Shown piece after piece: positions 17,404-25,521 of a stretch of DNA of 64,000 bases. Origin of the DNA: Comamonas granuli NBRC 101663 (GTDB lineage: Bacteria > Pseudomonadota > Gammaproteobacteria > Burkholderiales > Burkholderiaceae_C). The DNA lies in contig NZ_BBJX01000001.1 of assembly GCF_000739995.1 (NCBI RefSeq), forward strand, positions 124,001-188,000. The letters run 5' to 3'. Made by a program: the position numbers and the translations under genes. Positions within the stretch are counted from its first letter, which is position 1, and each line of letters opens with the position of its first letter. The notes under the pieces were generated by a model. That model was not told where the DNA came from and did no database searches. It was given only the letters and a program-made list of their open reading frames with translations.

Positions 17404-18144
17404 TCAGGATTCCGTGAGTTCATAAACAATGGGGATGCGCAGATCAGCCGCGCGGCCCGGCGCCATCTGTGCAGCCAGTGCCTGGGCCACGCTGCGCACC
17501 AGTTGCTCGGCAGCGTGGTCGAGCGCCTTGAAGCCCGAGGAGTGGTGCAGCGTGCAGTGCTGCAGGCTGCCGTCGGCACCTACGCGCAGGTGCACCACCA
17601 CGGTGCCGCTCTGGCCCATGCGGCGCGCGCTGGCCGGGTAGCGCTTGCCCTGCTGCAAGGCCTGCTCCAGCCGGGCGCGCCACTGCTGGTAGCTCTGGTC
17701 GTCCTGCGGTGCAGGGGGTGCGGCGGCGCTCGGGGGCGCTGGCGGGGCCACCGCCGCCACTGCGCGCGGCGCTTCGGCGGCCGCGGCAGCGGCGACCGGC
17801 GTGGCCACGGTGGACTCGGAGCGCAGGGGCTCGGCCTGGGGCTGCGGCGCCTGCACCGGCACCTGGGGAACCGGGGTGGGACGGGGCGCAGCCACGGCGC
17901 GCGGGCGCGGGGCCGGTGCGGGCTGCGGCGCGGGGGGCGCGGGCGCCACCTGCGGGGGCTGCGGCGCGGGCGCTGGGGGCGCAGCCCAGCGCACGGCCAC
18001 CTCCAGGCGCTCCACGGCAGGCGCCTGTTCCAGGCCCCACCACAGCGCCAAGCCCAGCAGGCCTGCGTGCAAAAGAAGCGATGGCCCCCAGTCGCGCGCA
18101 GCCATGCGCGCAGGGGCGCTCATCGTGAGGGTGGGCGCGCTCAT
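17404..18144 (-). CDS. tonB: TonB-family energy transducer
   Basis: 246 residues. One N-terminal membrane helix (about 22-40, SLLLHAGLLGLALWW), a long Pro/Ala-rich periplasm-spanning region (about 50-150) and a C-terminal TonB domain with GKRYPASARRMGQSGTV and VVVHLRVGADGSL. It couples the ExbB/ExbD motor to the outer-membrane receptor. The ATG at 18144 overlaps the exbD stop (ATGA), and the stop is directly before the CobN-like start, so receptor energisation and the CobN-like enzyme are made together. Confidence 0.9.
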   Translation of the reverse strand: MSAPTLTMSAPARMAARDWGPSLLLHAGLLGLALWWGLEQAPAVERLEVAVRWAAPPAPAPQPPQVAPAPPAPQPAPAPRPRAVAAPRPTPVPQVPVQAPQPQAEPLRSESTVATPVAAAAAAEAPRAVAAVAPPAPPSAAAPPAPQDDQSYQQWRARLEQALQQGKRYPASARRMGQSGTVVVHLRVGADGSLQHCTLHHSSGFKALDHAAEQLVRSVAQALAAQMAPGRAADLRIPIVYELTES

Positions 18145-18515
18145 GTGCGACGCACCTCCAGCGCCACCTTCTCGAAGCCCAGCGCCTTCACGCGGTCCAC
18201 CAGGTCCACAAAGTCGGTCAGCGCCAGGGCGCCGTCGGCGCGCACGGTGACGGGCTGGGCGCGCTCGAAGCGGGCCAGGGCGGGCGCCAGATCGTCCACA
18301 CGCACGTCGTTGAGGTACAGCACCTTGTGGCTGGTGAGCGTGAGCACCACGGGCGCAGGCTGGGTGGGTGCCGCCTGCGCGGCCTGCGCCAGATCCACAG
18401 GGATGCGCCCGGTGACCACGAAGGTGGCCGTGGTGAGCACGATGGTGAGCAGCACCAGCATCACATCGACCAGCGGCACGACGTTGATGGAGTCGATGTC
18501 CTCGTCCATGCTCAA
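18141..18515 (-). CDS. exbD: ExbD biopolymer transport protein
   Basis: 124 residues: a short acidic N terminus (MDEDIDSINVVP), one membrane helix with the essential Asp (PLVDVMLVLLTIVL, about residue 17) and a periplasmic domain of about 80 residues (LTLTSHKVLYLNDVRVDDL). Forms the proton-driven motor with ExbB. The start overlaps the exbB stop by four bases. A start at the second Met (two residues in) is equally possible. Confidence 0.92.
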   Translation of the reverse strand: MSMDEDIDSINVVPLVDVMLVLLTIVLTTATFVVTGRIPVDLAQAAQAAPTQPAPVVLTLTSHKVLYLNDVRVDDLAPALARFERAQPVTVRADGALALTDFVDLVDRVKALGFEKVALEVRRT

Positions 18516-18937
18516 CCTCCCTGGGCTTCGTCAAACTCGGCCAGCTTGACGCGCACCACGCGGCGCAGCGCGTTGTTCAGCCCCACACAGGGAATGGCCA
18601 CGCCAATGCCCACGGCCGTGGCCTTGAGCGCCAGGGCCAGGCCAACCATGATGGTTTTCACATCCATGGCGCCGCTGTGGCCCAGGGCCTCGAAGGTCAG
18701 CATGATGCCCAGCACCGTGCCCAGCAGGCCGATGTAGGGCGCGTTGGCCGCCACCGAGCCGATCACGCCCAGGCGCTGGGTGAGTTCGGTCTCCAGCCGC
18801 ACGCGGCTGCGGTAGCTTTGCACCTGCACCTGGCGGTAGAAGCGCCAGCGTTCCAGCGCCACGGCCACGGCCCAGGCGCTCAGGGACAGGAGCAGGCCGA
18901 TCACGCCCCACTCCACGACGGATTTGAAGTCCTGCAT
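18512..18937 (-). CDS. exbB: ExbB/TolQ-family proton channel protein
   Basis: 141 residues, a short ExbB with three membrane segments (about 10-28, 62-84 and 100-122). Core motifs: GSVAANAPYIGLLGTVLGIM and ALKATAVGIGVAIPCVGLNN, both highly typical of ExbB/TolQ. First gene after the receptor (15-base gap) and overlapped by exbD, so the receptor, ExbB, ExbD and TonB form one expression unit. Confidence 0.93.
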   Translation of the reverse strand: MQDFKSVVEWGVIGLLLSLSAWAVAVALERWRFYRQVQVQSYRSRVRLETELTQRLGVIGSVAANAPYIGLLGTVLGIMLTFEALGHSGAMDVKTIMVGLALALKATAVGIGVAIPCVGLNNALRRVVRVKLAEFDEAQGG

Positions 18938-18952
18938 GGCGTGCTCCGGTGC

Positions 18953-21232
18953 TCAGAACTGCAGGCTCAGGCCCAGGCGCCAGGTGCGGCCGGGGTCCAC
19001 CACGATGGAGGGGTCCTGGCTGTTGTAGCGGCCGTCCATGTTGGAGTCGCCTGCGCCGCGCGCCGTGAGGTAGTAGCGCTTGTCGAACAGGTTTTCCACG
19101 CGCACGTAGGCGCTCAGGCGCGCGCCGGGCCAGGCCGGGAGCTTGGTGCTGTACTGCGCCGTGAGGTGCAGCAGGGTGCGGCCGGGGAGCTTTTCCTGGT
19201 TGACCTCATCGGCCCAGGCGGCGGCCTTGGCGTCGATCTCGCCGCTGAGCGTCCAGCCCGGTGCGGGCAGGTAGTTGGCGCGCAGGTTGAACTGGTGCGG
19301 CGGGGTGCGCGGGATCTTCTTGCCCGTGTTGTCGTAGCGCTGCACCGTGAAGTTGCTTTGCCAGAAACCGGGGTTGGCACGCTGCGCCGCCGTGGGGCTG
19401 GCGACATAGGTGCCGTTGGCGTTGCCATAGGTCTGGTAGTAGCTGTCATAGCGCGTGAACCAGGAATCCAGGTAGGTGTAGGCGGCATCGAACGACCACT
19501 GGCGGTGCGGCTGGGTGCGCAGCTCCAGCTCCAGGCCGCGGCTGCGCGCGCCGCCGATGTTGCGGAACTGCGAGCCCCCGCCCGCCGGGTTGTTGCTGCC
19601 CGCGTACTGGCCATTGCTGTCCAGGATGAAGTCCTTGCGGTCCACCTGGAACAGCGCCGCGTTCAGGCTGGACGGCCAGCCCGCCAGTTGCAGCTGGCGC
19701 TTGAGGCCGATCTCGAAGCTGGTGGCCTTTTCCGGCTGGAGGTCGGGGTTGCCCTGCACCAGGGTGTTGGTGGTGGTCTGCCCGCGGTAGAGCTGCTCGG
19801 CCGTGGGCGCGCGGAAGCCCGTGGACACGGCGGCGTGCAGTGTGGTGTCCTTGTCCAGCGCATGGGTCAGCCCCAGGCGGTAGCTGTTCACGTCGAAGTC
19901 CTTGCGCTCGGCCACCGTGCGGTTGCCGTTGCCCGCCACCGGCAGGGCGTTGAAGCGCACGCCCAGGCGGTCGTGGCGCAGGTTGAAGGTGGCCGCCGTC
20001 TTGTCGCTCAGGCCGAGCTTGGCCTCGCCGTACAGCGCCTGGTTGGTTTCCACGGTGTCGTCGTCGCTCATCACCATGCCCGCCGGGGTGACCGGGCCGG
20101 TGGGGCGCGCACGGTAGCTGTTGAGCGTGGAGACGCGGTTGTCGAAGCTGTTGCGCTTGACCTCCAGCCCGCCCATCAGCGCCAGGCGGTCGCGGTGGGT
20201 GCGGTACTCGGTCTTGAAGCCGCGCTGCACCTGCGTGTAGTCGTTGAGCAGGCTGTAGTGGTCGATGCCCGTGGTGGGCGCACCCGTGGCCGTGAAGCGC
20301 ATGGGGTTGGCCCAGAAGGTGGTGTCGTCCTGGTACTGGTACACCACGGCCAGCAGGTTGCTGCGTTCGTCCAGGTCGTTGGAGTAGGTCAGGTTGATGC
20401 GCGCGAGGTCCACGTCGAAATTGCGGCTGTAACCGCGCCCGCCGTTGATGCCCTGGGGGTCGGTCAGGGCGTTGTCCACCCCGGTGACGCTGCCCTCGCG
20501 GTCACGAAAGCGCTGGGACTTCTCGAACCCCAGGCTCAGGTCGCTGCCGGCCGTGAGCGCGTACTTCAGGTTGCCCGACAAGGTCTTGCTGTAGGTGCGC
20601 GAGAGGAAGTAGTAGCCATCCTGGTCGCGGTCGCTGTACTGGATGTGGCCCGAGAGCTCATCGAGCGCAAAGCCCGCGCGCACCATGGCGCGGCGGTAGC
20701 CGAAAGCGCCCGCATCCGCCTCGGCCTTGGCGCCGCGCTGGCTGGCGCCGCGCTTGGTGGTGATGACCACCGCCCCGGCCAGCGCATCCTCGCCATAGAG
20801 GTAGGAGGCGCCGCCCTTGATGACCTTGATGGACTCGATGTTGTCGATGTCGATGTTGACCTTGCCCGTGCGCTCGTACACGGGCACACCGTCGATGATG
20901 ATGGCCACGCCGGGCTTCTCGCCCATGTAGCGCTGGTTCTCCACGCCGCGCAGCTTGATCTTGACGGTTTCGCCGTCGCCCTGCAGGTCGGCCGTGATGC
21001 CGCTGACGGCGCGCAGCACTTCGATCAGGTTCTTGGCGTGCTGCTCCTCGATCTGCTGGCGGCCGATGGTGACGGACGACACCGGATCGGTGGCGCTGGA
21101 CAGGAAGCGGTCGTCAATGGCCGAGCCGGTGATGGTGATGGGGGCCAGCGCATCGCTGGTCTGTGCCCAGCCCGGGGCAGCAACGCCACAGGCCAGCAGA
21201 CAGGCCAGGGCAACGGTGGAGTGACGCAACAT
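18953..21232 (-). CDS. TonB-dependent outer-membrane receptor
   Basis: 759 residues. Signal peptide of about 23 (ALACLLACGVAAPGWA), plug domain (VAIIIDGVPVYERTGKVNID, IESIKVIKGGASYLYGEDAL), then a 22-strand-type barrel ending in Phe (LRLGLSLQF-like terminus GLSLQF). Barrel segments GFRAPTAEQLY and GNPDLQPEKATSFE are the FRAP and NPxL boxes found in haem receptors, but no His lies between them, where haem receptors usually have one. AGAGGA spacing (AGAGGAAACACG before ATG 21232) supports the start. The cargo is unknown; the downstream CobN-like gene points to a tetrapyrrole or metal complex. Confidence 0.92.
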   Translation of the reverse strand: MLRHSTVALACLLACGVAAPGWAQTSDALAPITITGSAIDDRFLSSATDPVSSVTIGRQQIEEQHAKNLIEVLRAVSGITADLQGDGETVKIKLRGVENQRYMGEKPGVAIIIDGVPVYERTGKVNIDIDNIESIKVIKGGASYLYGEDALAGAVVITTKRGASQRGAKAEADAGAFGYRRAMVRAGFALDELSGHIQYSDRDQDGYYFLSRTYSKTLSGNLKYALTAGSDLSLGFEKSQRFRDREGSVTGVDNALTDPQGINGGRGYSRNFDVDLARINLTYSNDLDERSNLLAVVYQYQDDTTFWANPMRFTATGAPTTGIDHYSLLNDYTQVQRGFKTEYRTHRDRLALMGGLEVKRNSFDNRVSTLNSYRARPTGPVTPAGMVMSDDDTVETNQALYGEAKLGLSDKTAATFNLRHDRLGVRFNALPVAGNGNRTVAERKDFDVNSYRLGLTHALDKDTTLHAAVSTGFRAPTAEQLYRGQTTTNTLVQGNPDLQPEKATSFEIGLKRQLQLAGWPSSLNAALFQVDRKDFILDSNGQYAGSNNPAGGGSQFRNIGGARSRGLELELRTQPHRQWSFDAAYTYLDSWFTRYDSYYQTYGNANGTYVASPTAAQRANPGFWQSNFTVQRYDNTGKKIPRTPPHQFNLRANYLPAPGWTLSGEIDAKAAAWADEVNQEKLPGRTLLHLTAQYSTKLPAWPGARLSAYVRVENLFDKRYYLTARGAGDSNMDGRYNSQDPSIVVDPGRTWRLGLSLQF

Positions 21233-21407
21233 CGTGTTTCCTCTTGGGTGATTTCGAGACGGAGCGCTGCAACGCACGGCCGGGCCGTGGGCAGTGCAGG
21301 CAAACCGGCGCGCGCGCAGGGCGGCGCAAACCGGTCAACAGGCAGAAAAAAGCGAAGGGAGCGAACGGCGCGGGCCGCCTGACAGCGTCAGGCGCGCGCG
21401 GGCACGA

Positions 21408-21800
21408 TCAGCCGCGCAGGGCGGGCGGGGCGCGCGTGAGGGCGCCCAGCCAGACGGCGGGCCGGGGTCCGGCGCGGTAGAACGCAACCGGCATGTCCTG
21501 CGCGCAGCGCAGCAAGGGCAGCGCCGCTTGCGTGGCAGGCGGTGCGGCCACGGCGTGCATGCTGCACCAGGTACAGGGTTTCTTGAGATCGGCCAGGGTG
21601 CTGCTGCCCTCGTCGGGCAGCACATCGCCATCGGCCTGCACCCACAGCATGCCCGATGCGGTACAGACCATCACAGCGCCCTCGGGGGCTGCGCCCCCGG
21701 ACACCACGGCCTGCGCCAGGGTGGGCGCCAGTGCACCAAATGCCACAGCCAGCATGGCCAGCAAGGCAATGCAGCGGCGGTACAGGCGCAGGGTGAACAT
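21408..21800 (-). CDS. DUF2946-like small exported protein
   Basis: 130 residues: signal peptide at about 1-31 (IALLAMLAVAFGALAPTLAQA), a segment around Cys46 (VMVCTASGM), and a possible metal-binding CxxCxxH at 76-82 (CTWCSMH). This layout fits the DUF2946 family, whose genes often sit beside TonB-dependent receptors for metals or metal complexes. I chose ATG 21800 because the hydrophobic signal starts right after it. It lies 175 bases upstream of the receptor on the same strand and may be the first gene of the operon. Function unknown. Confidence 0.7.
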   Translation of the reverse strand: MFTLRLYRRCIALLAMLAVAFGALAPTLAQAVVSGGAAPEGAVMVCTASGMLWVQADGDVLPDEGSSTLADLKKPCTWCSMHAVAAPPATQAALPLLRCAQDMPVAFYRAGPRPAVWLGALTRAPPALRG

Positions 21801-21860
21801 CGCGGCAGTGTAACCAAACGCTCGGCACCCACCTTTGCGCCAGCGCAAGAGCCTGCGGTG

Positions 21861-22811
21861 CTATTTGCGCCGCGCCCGCGGGTGTGCCTGGTCGTACACC
21901 TTGGCCAGATGCTGGTAGTCGAGCCGGGTATAGACCTGCGTGGTGGTGATGCTGGCATGCCCCAGCAGCTCCTGCACGGCGCGCAGGTCGCCGCTGGACT
22001 GCAGCAGGTGGCTGGCAAACGAGTGGCGCAGCATGTGCGGGTGCACCGGCGTGGTCAGCCCCGCCCGCTGGCTGCGCTGGCGCAGGCGCAGCCAGATGGA
22101 CTGGGCCGACAGGCGCGCGCCGCGCTGGCCCACGAACAGCGCGGCGTCCAGCCGGCCGGGCGCAAACGGCGTGGCGCGCTGCGCCAGCCAGGCCTGCAGC
22201 GCCTGCAGCGCCGCCGCACCCAGCGGCAGGCTGCGGCGCTTGCTGCCCTTGCCGCGCACATGCACTTCGGCGGCCTGCAGATCGATCCAGCCGCGCCCCA
22301 GGCGCTCGGTGTCGGGGCCAGGGGCGACGTCCAGGCCGGCCAGCTCGCCCACGCGCAGGCCGCAGCCGTAGAGCAGCTCGACCATGGCGGCGTCGCGCGC
22401 CTCCAGCCAGGGGTCGGCGCCCTCCGCGGCATGCTCGGCCAGGCGCACGGCGTCGTCCACGCCCAGGGCCTTGGGCAGGGGCTTGGGTGCCTTGGGCGCG
22501 CGCACGCCCTGCACGGGGTTGTGCCCGGTCAGCCCCTGGCGCGCCGCCCACAGGTAAAAGCCGCGCCATCCCGAGAGGATGAGCGCAATGCCCCGCCCGC
22601 TGCGCCCCGCGGCGTGCATCTGCGCCACGGCGCGGCGGATGTGCGCCGCCTGCAGTTGCAGCAGGGGCAGGCCCGCCTGCGCGGCCACCTGCTGCAGGCG
22701 CTGCAGGTCCAGCGTGTAGAGGGTGACGGTGCGCGCGGCCAGGCGCTTTTCCACGCGCACATGCTCCAGGTAGCGCAGGGCTTCGGGGGGCAGCGGCGCG
22801 GGGGCGGTCAT
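21861..22811 (-). CDS. xerC: Site-specific tyrosine recombinase XerC
   Basis: 316 residues. Works with XerD at dif to resolve chromosome dimers. The catalytic set is complete: Arg in GCGLRVGELAGLD, Lys in VRGKGSKRRSLPL, His-x-x-Arg in PHMLRHSFASHLL, His in LLGHASITTTQ, and Tyr in VYTRLDYQHLAKVY. The N-terminal SAM-like core-binding domain occupies about 1-105. The ATG at 22811 is chosen by homology. It follows dapF and the DUF484 gene, the same order as in E. coli, with a long repeat copy in between. Confidence 0.93.
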   Translation of the reverse strand: MTAPAPLPPEALRYLEHVRVEKRLAARTVTLYTLDLQRLQQVAAQAGLPLLQLQAAHIRRAVAQMHAAGRSGRGIALILSGWRGFYLWAARQGLTGHNPVQGVRAPKAPKPLPKALGVDDAVRLAEHAAEGADPWLEARDAAMVELLYGCGLRVGELAGLDVAPGPDTERLGRGWIDLQAAEVHVRGKGSKRRSLPLGAAALQALQAWLAQRATPFAPGRLDAALFVGQRGARLSAQSIWLRLRQRSQRAGLTTPVHPHMLRHSFASHLLQSSGDLRAVQELLGHASITTTQVYTRLDYQHLAKVYDQAHPRARRK

Positions 22812-22857
22812 GCGTGGACCGCTTTGCGCGCCACCCACAGCCCATGAAACCGGCGCT

Positions 22858-22976
22858 GCCCAAACCAGCGGCCACCGCGCAAGGGCCGCCCCGCCGCGCT
22901 GGTGGCGTCCCCCTGCCCGCATCGCGCAGCGATGCGAGAGCGGGGGGAAGGCGCAAAGCGCCACAGGGGGGTGGTC
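22858..22976 (+). repeat. Long intergenic repeat, full copy B
   Basis: Begins with ACCGCGCAAGGGCCGCCCCG, continues through GCGCTGGTGGCGTCCCCCTG, then a hairpin whose arms are CCCCCTGCCCGC and GCGGGGGGA around a variable loop (TCGCGCAGCGATGCGA), and ends ACAGGGGGGTGG. It lies directly after the DUF484 stop on that gene's strand and before xerC, so it is transcribed as part of the dapF-DUF484-xerC unit. Confidence 0.8.
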
Positions 22977-22979
22977 ACA

Positions 22980-23705
22980 TCACCTCAAGCGCAGCAGCGC
23001 TGCGCTCGCCAGTTCGGCCATGCGCGCCAGGAAGTCGGTGCCCATGGTGGCGTCGAAGCGCTGCGGGTCGGGCGAGCCCAGCACCAGCAGGCCGAAGGCC
23101 GGTGTGGCGCTGTCGATGGGGCCTTCACGCAGCGGCAGCAGGGCCACGGACTGCGCACCCTGCGCCACGCTCTCGCCTCCGTCCTCGGGCAGGACCAGGG
23201 CCGGGGGCAGCCACTGCGCGGGCTCGAAGCCCAGGTTGGGGCCGCAAAAAGGCATGGTCAGCGAGCTGGCGAAGGCCTGCGCGTCTTCGCTGGCATCGAG
23301 CGCAAAGTCGCAGTCGATGTAGGGCCCCGCCACGCCCCACACGCGCACGGCGGCCTGGGGCACGTCGAACAGGGCGCAGATGCTGTCGGTCAGCGCCAGC
23401 GGCAGGTCGATGGGGTCGCGCACGGCGAGCAGGCGGCCCGTCCACTGGTGCACCTTCTGCGCGATGGCGGCATTCTCGGTGCCGTGGCGCACCATCTCGA
23501 TGATGCGCTGCTCCAGGCCCTTGATCTTCTCGCGCAGCATCTCAGCCTGGCGCTCCTGCAGGCTCACGGCGCGCTGGCCGTGCGGGCTGGTGAGCTGCAC
23601 GCCGGCCAGCACCTCGGCGTGGCGCTCGAAGAAGCCGGGCGTGGCGAGCAGGTAGTCGGCGATGTCGTCTTCGGTGATGGGGGGGATGTGGGTGCTGGAG
23701 CTCAT
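22980..23705 (-). CDS. DUF484 family protein
   Basis: 241 residues. DUF484 proteins (E. coli YigA) are GAF-like and lie between dapF and xerC; their biochemical role is unknown. Visible: N-terminal [20 protein letters not shown], the family opening; a heptad-rich helix ([20 protein letters not shown], about 48-67); and a GAF-like domain to the end. The ATG overlaps the dapF stop (ATGA). Cytoplasmic, no membrane helix. Confidence 0.88.
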   Translation of the reverse strand: MSSSTHIPPITEDDIADYLLATPGFFERHAEVLAGVQLTSPHGQRAVSLQERQAEMLREKIKGLEQRIIEMVRHGTENAAIAQKVHQWTGRLLAVRDPIDLPLALTDSICALFDVPQAAVRVWGVAGPYIDCDFALDASEDAQAFASSLTMPFCGPNLGFEPAQWLPPALVLPEDGGESVAQGAQSVALLPLREGPIDSATPAFGLLVLGSPDPQRFDATMGTDFLARMAELASAALLRLR

Positions 23706-24580
23706 GGTGCGTCGGGGAGGTCGATCTGGCCTTCGAACACGGTGGTGGCCGGGCCGGTCAGGAACACGGAGTCGGCCTCCTGGCCGCTCCAGGCGATGGT
23801 GAGCAGGCCGCCGCGCGTCTGCACGTCCACCCGGGTGTCGAGCAGCCCCAGGCGGATGCCGGCGGCCACGGCGGCGCAGGCGCCGGTGCCGCAGGCCAGG
23901 GTTTCGCCCGCGCCGCGCTCGTACACGCGCAGGCGCACCTGGCCGCGGTCCACGATCTGCAGGTAGCCGGCGTTCACGCGCTGCGGAAAGCGTGCGTGGC
24001 GCTCGATCAGCGGGCCGGTCTGCGCCACGGGGGCGCTGTCCACCTGGTCCACCAGTTGCACGGCGTGCGGGTTGCCCATGGACACGACCGCTACCAAAAC
24101 AGTAGCTGCTGGCGCTTGCCCATCCAGCGCTAGAGGCCATTTTTGCCCAAAACCCTGGGCCACGGGCACCAGGCCCGCGGCGTCGAAAGGCACGCGCGCC
24201 GGGTCGAACTGCGGCCTGCCCATGTCCACGGTGACGCGGCCGTCGGGCGTGAGCTGGGGCTCGATGACGCCCGCGAGCGTCTGCACGCGCAGGCGGTCTT
24301 TCGCCGTCAGGCCCTTGTCGCGCACGTAGCGCGCAAAGCAGCGCGCGCCGTTGCCGCACTGCTCCACCTCGCCGCCGTCGGCGTTGTGGATCACGTACTC
24401 GAAGTCCAGGCCCGGCGCGGGCGCAGGCCGCACGCTCAGGATCTGGTCCGCGCCCACGCCGAAGTGGCGGTCGGCCAGGAAGCGGTACTGCGCGGCCGTG
24501 AGCCCGAGGCGGCCCTGGGTCTCGTCGAGCACGACGAAGTCATTGCCCGCACCCTGCATCTTGGTAAAGCGGATCTGCAT
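23702..24580 (-). CDS. dapF: Diaminopimelate epimerase DapF, with repeat-derived insert
   Basis: 292 residues. Converts LL- to meso-diaminopimelate for lysine and peptidoglycan. Both catalytic Cys are present: Cys75 in [10 protein letters not shown] and the second in [11 protein letters not shown]. The start [16 protein letters not shown] is canonical. Residues of about 143-164 (ending [10 protein letters not shown], just before the conserved VSMGNPHAV) are encoded by a copy of the short intergenic repeat read in frame. The family average is about 275, so this copy may account for the extra length. The frame is intact and all active-site segments are normal, so the enzyme is probably active. 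Confidence 0.94.
   Translation of the reverse strand: MQIRFTKMQGAGNDFVVLDETQGRLGLTAAQYRFLADRHFGVGADQILSVRPAPAPGLDFEYVIHNADGGEVEQCGNGARCFARYVRDKGLTAKDRLRVQTLAGVIEPQLTPDGRVTVDMGRPQFDPARVPFDAAGLVPVAQGFGQKWPLALDGQAPAATVLVAVVSMGNPHAVQLVDQVDSAPVAQTGPLIERHARFPQRVNAGYLQIVDRGQVRLRVYERGAGETLACGTGACAAVAAGIRLGLLDTRVDVQTRGGLLTIAWSGQEADSVFLTGPATTVFEGQIDLPDAP
24090..24152 (+). repeat. Short repeat (SIR) copy 3, inside dapF coding sequence
   Basis: Reads AGTAGCTGCTGGCGCTTGCC, then CATCCAGCGCTAGAGGCC, then a T-rich end (ATTTTTGCCCAAAA), a clear member of the family. It lies wholly within dapF, antisense to it, and is translated without a stop as about 21 residues. Confidence 0.85.
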
Positions 24581-24639
24581 GGCTTGGATTATCGTCGCAG
24601 GCACCGCGCACCGCGCATCCCCTGCAAGGAGTTCCTGCC

Positions 24640-25344
24640 ATGTCCGACCTGAGCCATTTCCCCATCACGCGCAAATGGCCCGCGCACCACCCCGAGCGCA
24701 TCCAGCTCTATTCCCTGCCCACGCCCAACGGCGTGAAGGTGTCCATCCTGCTGGAGGAAACCGGCCTGCCTTACGAGCCGCACCTGGTGAGCTTCGAGAC
24801 CAACGACCAGCTCTCGCCCGAGTTCCTCTCGCTCAACCCGAACAACAAGATCCCCGCGATCATCGACCCCGACGGACCGGGCGGCGCGCCGCTGGCGCTG
24901 TTCGAGTCCGGCGCCATCCTCTGGTACCTGGCCGAGAAGACCGGGCGCTTTCTGCCGCTGGACGCCAGCGCGCGCTACGAGACGCTGCAATGGCTGATGT
25001 GGCAGATGGGCGGCCTGGGGCCCATGTTCGGCCAGCTCGGCTTCTTCCACAAGTTCGCGGGCAAAGACTACGAAGACAAGCGCCCGCGTGACCGTTACGT
25101 GGCCGAATCGAAGCGCCTGCTCGGCGTGCTCGAGCAGCGCCTGACGGGCCGCCGCTGGGTGATGGGCGAGGAGTACACCATCGCCGACATCGCCATCTTC
25201 CCCTGGGTGCGCAACCTCGTGGGCTTCTATGGCGCGGGCGCACTGGTCGAATTCGACCACTTCCCGCAGGTGCAGCGCGCGCTGGCGGCCTTCGTGGAGC
25301 GCCCCGCCGTGCAGCGCGGGCTGGCGATTCCCGCACGAGACTGA
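24640..25344 (+). CDS. yfcG: Glutathione S-transferase, Nu class (YfcG-like)
   Basis: 234 residues. The thioredoxin-like N domain carries [17 protein letters not shown] with the Thr/Asn pair that YfcG uses in place of a catalytic Tyr/Ser/Cys; then [30 protein letters not shown] and [16 protein letters not shown], all close to E. coli YfcG, which has disulfide-bond reductase activity with glutathione. The C-terminal helical domain carries [12 protein letters not shown]. Divergent from dapF with a 59-base spacer. A ribosome-binding site (AAGGAG) lies about nine bases before the ATG. Confidence 0.92.
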   Translation: MSDLSHFPITRKWPAHHPERIQLYSLPTPNGVKVSILLEETGLPYEPHLVSFETNDQLSPEFLSLNPNNKIPAIIDPDGPGGAPLALFESGAILWYLAEKTGRFLPLDASARYETLQWLMWQMGGLGPMFGQLGFFHKFAGKDYEDKRPRDRYVAESKRLLGVLEQRLTGRRWVMGEEYTIADIAIFPWVRNLVGFYGAGALVEFDHFPQVQRALAAFVERPAVQRGLAIPARD

Positions 25345-25391
25345 ATCCGCCCGTCGACACGCATCGTCCACGACGCATGCAACCGGCGCGC

Positions 25392-25508
25392 GCCCCAGGC
25401 CAGGGCCGCCGTGCAAGGGCCGCCCCGCCGCACTGGCGGCGTCCCCCTGCCCGCCTCGCAACGCGAGGCGAGAGCGGGGGGAAGCGGCGCAGCCGCTCAG
25501 GGGGGTGC
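25392..25508 (+). repeat. Long intergenic repeat, full copy C
   Basis: Same order of blocks as copy B: GCAAGGGCCGCCCCGCCGC, GGCGGCGTCCCCCTGCCCGC, a variable loop (CTCGCAACGCGAGGC), GAGAGCGGGGGGAAGCGGCG, CAGCCGCTCAGGGGGGTG. It occupies the spacer between the GST gene and the NUDIX fusion gene, ending 13 bases before the latter's ATG. Confidence 0.8.
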
Positions 25509-25521
25509 TCATAATGCAGGC

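Noticed and set aside
18677-21382. 901-codon open frame antisense to the receptor gene
   Set aside because: Shadow of the receptor; the minus-strand protein has signal peptide, plug, barrel and terminal Phe.
21233-21407. Cobalamin riboswitch upstream of the receptor
   Set aside because: Expected because of the CobN-like gene. The minus strand shows only loose matches (GCACTGCCCAC) and lacks the conserved core with its B12 box; the spacer is also too short for a complete one with leader.
23702-24580. dapF as a pseudogene because of the inserted repeat
   Set aside because: The insert keeps the frame, brings no stop, and both catalytic Cys and all conserved segments are intact.
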